A DNA stretch of 64,000 bases from Isochrysis galbana. Lineage: Eukaryota; Haptophyta; Isochrysidales; Isochrysidaceae. This document shows, piece by piece, positions 60,807-64,000 of the stretch. A program made the position numbers and the translations under genes. Location of the stretch: assembly GCA_018136815.1 (NCBI GenBank), contig CM030939.1, forward strand, positions 1,992,808 through 2,056,807, in the 5' to 3' direction. Under the pieces are notes generated by a model that was given only the letters and a program-made list of their open reading frames with translations, was not told the DNA's origin and made no database searches. Within the stretch, counting starts at the first letter, position 1. Every line of letters starts with the position of its first letter.

Positions 60807-60892
60807 CCGGATGTGATTGTCGAAGGCTTCCTGAGGGAGGTGGTGAACGCATTCCCCAATCTCAAGTTCCTCAAGCTTGAGGTGGATTTTTT

Positions 60893-60951
60893 TGTACCGA
60901 CGCATTGCGTATTGGGAAACGAGGGGTACCAAATGAAGGCAAACGACCTAG
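60893..60951 (-). repeat. Module E, copy 3 (inverted)
   Basis: Poly-T side at TTTTTTTGTACCGACGCATT, then GCGTATTGGGAAACG, ending AAATGAAGGCAAACGACCT. As elsewhere the unit stops exactly at GACCT. Confidence 0.65.
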
Positions 60952-61036
60952 GAGAGAACCGGCGGCAGGAGAGAGAGAGCCCGAGCTAAACGCGCGCGCT
61001 TTTTGCGCGCGCTTTCCACCCCGCGTCAAAAAACAA

Positions 61037-61137
61037 GCGACCCCCACCCAAAAAAAAAATGAAGCACCCTCAGAACAGTTCCCGTGTCCCGCGGGTTATC
61101 TCTTCGAACAGTCAAGTCAAACGACCTCTTTACCGAG
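61037..61137 (-). repeat. Module H, copy 1
   Basis: About 100 bp shared with 61805-61920: CCCACCCAAAAAAAAA, TGAAGCACCCTCAGAACAG, TTCCCGTGTCCCGCGGGTTA, TCTCTTCGAACAGTCAAGTC and AAACGACCTCTTTACCGA. The two copies are almost identical, apart from the lengths of the A-run. Confidence 0.7.
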
Positions 61138-61456
61138 TCCTTGTGGTGGTATCGGGGGTCATCGCCCAATATTGTATTTCTTGTCTGAGTTGTTTGATTT
61201 CCTCGTTCGCTAAACGGATTTGTTCTCTAAACAGCATTTTTTTGTGTTCTAATTTACCAACTTCCGTATTGGTTTCAATACTATTTTGAAATATATTAGA
61301 AGTCAATCTCACATTCTGTAATAGATAAATCGCGCGATCGCATGACTTTATACCCTCTTCGCTAGCTTTTATAACCACCTTATGATTCTCGATTTGTATC
61401 GAGAGATGTGCCACCAAGCCCGCCGCCATTTGTTTGTTGTATTCACGGCCACATTT
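61138..61456 (-). CDS. AT-rich coiled-coil ORF of foreign composition
   Basis: A minus-strand frame with lower GC than the surroundings. The readable protein has NKQMAAGLVAHLSIQIENHK, then EEGIKSCDRAIYLLQNVRL, FQNSIETNTEVGKLEHKKML and REQIRLANEEIKQLRQEIQ, so it is mostly helical with coiled-coil spacing. It lies between module H and module E, both on the same strand, and its start and end fall in those modules. I recognise no family. As for 60026-60400, its composition suggests an origin outside the host gene set. Confidence 0.4.
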
Positions 61457-61457
61457 T

Positions 61458-61521
61458 TTTTTGTACCGACGCATTGCGTATTGGGAAACGAGGGGTACCA
61501 AATGAAGGCAAACGACCTAGG
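61458..61521 (-). repeat. Module E, copy 4 (inverted)
   Basis: TTTTTTTTGTACCGACGCAT ... AAACGAGGGGTACC ... AAATGAAGGCAAACGACCT, the same unit and the same two ends as copies 3 and 5. Confidence 0.7.
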
Positions 61522-61537
61522 TATCAAGGCTAGGGCT

Positions 61538-61700
61538 GACCATTAACAGGCAAGTTTTTTGGAAACCCATTAGTAGTTTTTCAAGGTCAGCACATTAACA
61601 GGTTGAGTTTTTTTCTGGGTGTTAACAGGTTGTTTTAGGGGTGTTAATACCCTGTTAGTGGCCATTAACAGGTTAAACCCATTACAAGCTGTTACCCCAA
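61538..61700. repeat. Cluster of TTAACAGG motifs
   Basis: ATTAACAGG or GTTAACAGG occurs about five times in 150 bp (61541, 61592, 61621, 61665 and neighbours), with one inverted CCCTGTTA at 61650. Spaced short repeats of this kind recall the subterminal region of a DNA transposon end. No terminal inverted repeat was found. Confidence 0.45.
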
Positions 61701-61804
61701 CGTTGGAATACATGTTCGGGGGGGGATTCCCTTCCCCCTCCCCTCCCACCCCCCCCCGACGCCGGGAGCTGTCCCCCCCCCCCTCCCCTGCGGGACAGCT
61801 CCCA

Positions 61805-61920
61805 CCCAAAAAAAAACCAAGCGACCCCCACCCAAAAAAAAATGAAGCACCCTCAGAACAGTTCCCGTGTCCCGCGGGTTATCTCTTCGAACAGTCAAGT
61901 CAAACGACCTCTTTACCGAC
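61805..61920 (-). repeat. Module H, copy 2
   Basis: Nearly identical to 61037-61137. It directly abuts module E copy 5, whereas copy 1 abuts the AT-rich ORF. Confidence 0.7.
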
Positions 61921-61923
61921 CAC

Positions 61924-61990
61924 ATTTTTTTTTGTACCGACGCATTGCGTATTGGGAAACGAGGGGTACCAAATGAAGGCAAACGACCTC
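61924..61990 (-). repeat. Module E, copy 5 (inverted)
   Basis: TTTTTTTTTGTACCGACGCA ... GGTACC ... GGCAAACGACCT. The poly-T side touches module H copy 2 (ACCACATTT). Confidence 0.7.
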
Positions 61991-62754
61991 GCACACGTTG
62001 TCGAGGGGACCAAGGACTAAAGGAACAAAGGAGATTGAAACACCGCCACACCACTCAAAGCTGCTGCTAGAGACAAGAAACCTGGCCACAACCCAGACAA
62101 ACAAAAGCGAGGCCAGACAGGCACGTACGACACCAACGACAAATCCAAAAAGCCTGCCCGGACCCCACACTCTGAACCAGGCCTCAGGTAGTGCACCGAG
62201 GCCGGACCCCGGAAACCGAAGAAAAAGGAAAGAAGGGGGGCAGGGGAAGAGGTGGAGGGAGGGAAGATAAGGGCGATGTAGTTAGCGAAGGGAAGTCCCG
62301 CAATTAGTAGGTGTGTAGCCCAGAATCTTCAGAAGTTTTTTTTTCTATGCCATGCGTGTGCTATGTGGCGCCTGGGGAGGCGAGCGGCGGAGGAGGCATG
62401 TCGACGTCGTTGCTGCGCCCTGCGAGCGCTTTGGCTCCGGCGGCCTGGGGTGCCCCCCTCGTCGCGTCGTAGCTGCAGTGGGCTGGGAGAGGGGAGCGGT
62501 CGGCGCTCGCTCCATGCTTCATCGCTCAAACTATAACAATAGTTTTTGAAAAGACAGGTCATGAACGCATCGCGAAGGTGCCAAAGAGTCATAGAAGTTC
62601 TCTCCGGACGGACGCCTGACCACGTGGTCGGTAGAACCCGTTCTCCTCATTCCTATCTTAACCCCTCCCCTCCAACCCTGTCAACATGCGCCTCGTCATG
62701 CGTTTGGTTGAAGTTTTGGTAGTGCCACAACAAGCCTGCAAACTTGTGTCCAAG
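61991..62754. other. Spacer, nothing recognised
   Basis: No gene is supported. At 62321-62345 the complement of an A-run followed by TTCTGAAGATTCTGGGCTAC occurs; this is the junction motif also seen at 10492, 15211 and 27888. The right part is the 3' flank of the oxygenase gene. Confidence 0.35.
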
Positions 62755-64000
62755 TTAACGCGAGTCAGGGTTGTTGTGTGCGTAGTACGTCTGACTAGAA
62801 TCGCGGAGCAGGTCGCCAAACAACGTTGGGACGGTGTGCAGCCGAGCGCGTAGTGGTGGGATGAGCTTGGACTCTGCCCTTCCCTTAAATATGGCTTCAT
62901 ATGGCGTTTGGGGGGGCGGGTTGAGCTGAGCGTCCCACTGCGGCTCGATGAACAAAGCAAACGTTTCGCGGGAGATGAGCGGTGTTCCGATGGGTGAGAT
63001 GTACCCGCGCACCATGTGTGGTGTTGCGTGCACAACTCCTCCTGAGAGTATCTGGCAAAATATGGGCATCCGGGCATGGGCATGGTCAAAGGCTCATCAA
63101 CGTGAAGCGGAGGGGTGTTGTCATACTTGATATGCAGACAGAAGCAGGGCGCAGGCCCGGACGAAGCACGCACGTGGCATATTGCCGGCCACATGCAAAG
63201 AGGCATACCTGTGCCGCTTCGCCGATCTGAAATCCTAGCGCATCGGCAGGCGCCGAGATGTGAATCTGCTCGCCATCGCCCCCTTCCACATATAGCCCAG
63301 CACCTGGCGGGGCTGACACAGGAGCACCGTTCTCCTCATCGAGCCAGAGCGCAGGTACCAGTCCTGTGATGGTTGAATTGTCGTTGTGCCAGCCGCACCA
63401 CGAATCGGACTGCACATTGCCGCTCGAGTCAGCGGAAGCGGTATTGCCGACCTCATCCAAAGTTTGCTGTATTCCATAGTAGTGGAGGAGTCTTCCCACC
63501 GCGAGCCTTGAGCCCGGCTCAAACGAGGCATCATACAGCCGTGAGCCGTGCCCTGGCCGCTCGGCGGCGATGAGCGCGTCTAGACGTTGTATGATCGGCT
63601 TAGCCACATCGTACACCAGCCGGCCCATCCGCTTGAACGCCTGCTCGAGCTGCGGCACCTCAGACGGCCAACGGTTGCAGTTAGTGTACGGGTACGCCTT
63701 TCGCACCTGAGAGCATATTCGTTGGGAGAGAAATCGCGCATGCCGAAACGTAGACGCTAGCTCCACGAATGCGTGTTCGTTCATCCGCGTGCGTGTTCAC
63801 ACACAAGTCTGGATTGCGGGGCCACACGACTGTCTTGTGAGGGTGGTCTGCTCGCCTGCTCGTTTCCGCCTGACGGGTCATCAAACAGTGGGTTGGCGTA
63901 GAAGGAGCCCTTCGCGTTGTCGGGCGTACCGTTGAACTTCTCCCTGCCGCGCGATCAGCCAATGCAGTAGAACGCGCGCTCGTCTTCGTAGCGGGCGAGC
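62755..64000 (-). CDS. 2OG-Fe(II) oxygenase (IPNS-like), 5' end beyond the window
   Basis: Three phase-0 exons: 63805 to beyond 64000, 63209-63706 and 62755-63051 (donors GTGTGT and GTATGC). The family uses Fe(II) and 2-oxoglutarate to oxidise a substrate that cannot be inferred here. Landmarks are FYCIG then SRGREKFNGTPDNAKGSFYA near the N-terminus, NRWPSEVPQLEQAFKRMGRL, the metal-binding HxD in SWCGWHNDNSTITG, the second iron ligand in GGVVHATPHMVRG, and SRETFALFIEP with the 2OG-binding Arg. At 63955-63957 the codon in frame after FYCIG is TGA, where family members usually have Trp. Otherwise the frame is open and all catalytic residues are present. The upstream part is outside the window. 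Confidence 0.8.

Noticed and set aside
60804..60989. A 61-residue plus-strand ORF ending through module E
   Set aside because: The C-terminal part is simply the translation of module E, which is open in several frames in all copies, and the module is a repeat.

Overview
This is nuclear DNA of a GC-rich protist, most likely an alga. Many genes carry spliceosomal GT-AG introns of about 90-180 bp, and the proteins are eukaryotic (kinesin, SKP1, TTC5, a deubiquitinase). Two bacterial-type proteins, EF-Ts and a YqgE/AlgH homologue, begin with a signal-peptide-like hydrophobic stretch followed by an Ala/Ser/Pro-rich segment. That fits bipartite targeting to a plastid of secondary, red-lineage origin (haptophyte, stramenopile or cryptophyte type). 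The exact lineage cannot be fixed from this window. About half of the 15 splice donors I could place read GTGCG rather than GTRAG.

Layout. 0-5 kb: a hypothetical membrane protein, then repeats, including an insertion that splits a zinc-knuckle ORF and a small palindromic MITE. 5-15 kb: a DnaJ-domain protein, a conserved acidic protein, a proline-rich ORF between repeats, and a head-to-head pair (coiled-coil protein and TTC5) with start codons only 28 bp apart. 15.2-24.5 kb: a nest of one Ty1/copia family. An intact 5.1-kb element with identical LTRs, PBS, PPT and a 5-bp target duplication sits inside an inverted older copy, surrounded by scrambled fragments of the same family. 24.9-27.6 kb: a three-exon gene of unknown function. 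27.7-31.3 kb: repeat-rich, no convincing gene. 31.3-35.9 kb: a small secreted protein, a kinesin and SKP1. 36.3-38.6 kb: an 18-bp minisatellite split by a structured repeat, plus a LINE fragment. 39.4-47.5 kb: EF-Ts, YqgE-like protein and an IQ-motif coiled-coil protein. 48-51.5 kb: a structured repeat copy split by a TIR-bearing DNA transposon, then unannotated DNA. 51.5-57.7 kb: a large deubiquitinase-like gene with seven copies of an AD-LRD/W-DGR repeat, a UBA-like segment and paired zinc knuckles. 58.4-62 kb: LINE remains, a frameshifted acetyltransferase, AT-rich ORFs and short A-tailed modules. 62.7-64 kb: a 2OG-Fe(II) oxygenase running off the window, with an in-frame TGA at a Trp position.

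The genes do not form one pathway. They touch the cytoskeleton (kinesin; TTC5, a tubulin-autoregulation factor), ubiquitin (SKP1; deubiquitinase), chaperones (DnaJ) and plastid function (EF-Ts, YqgE-like). The most unusual content is the dense set of small mobile elements, above all a hairpin-headed repeat superfamily (called families A and B here) that makes 16-17 bp target duplications.
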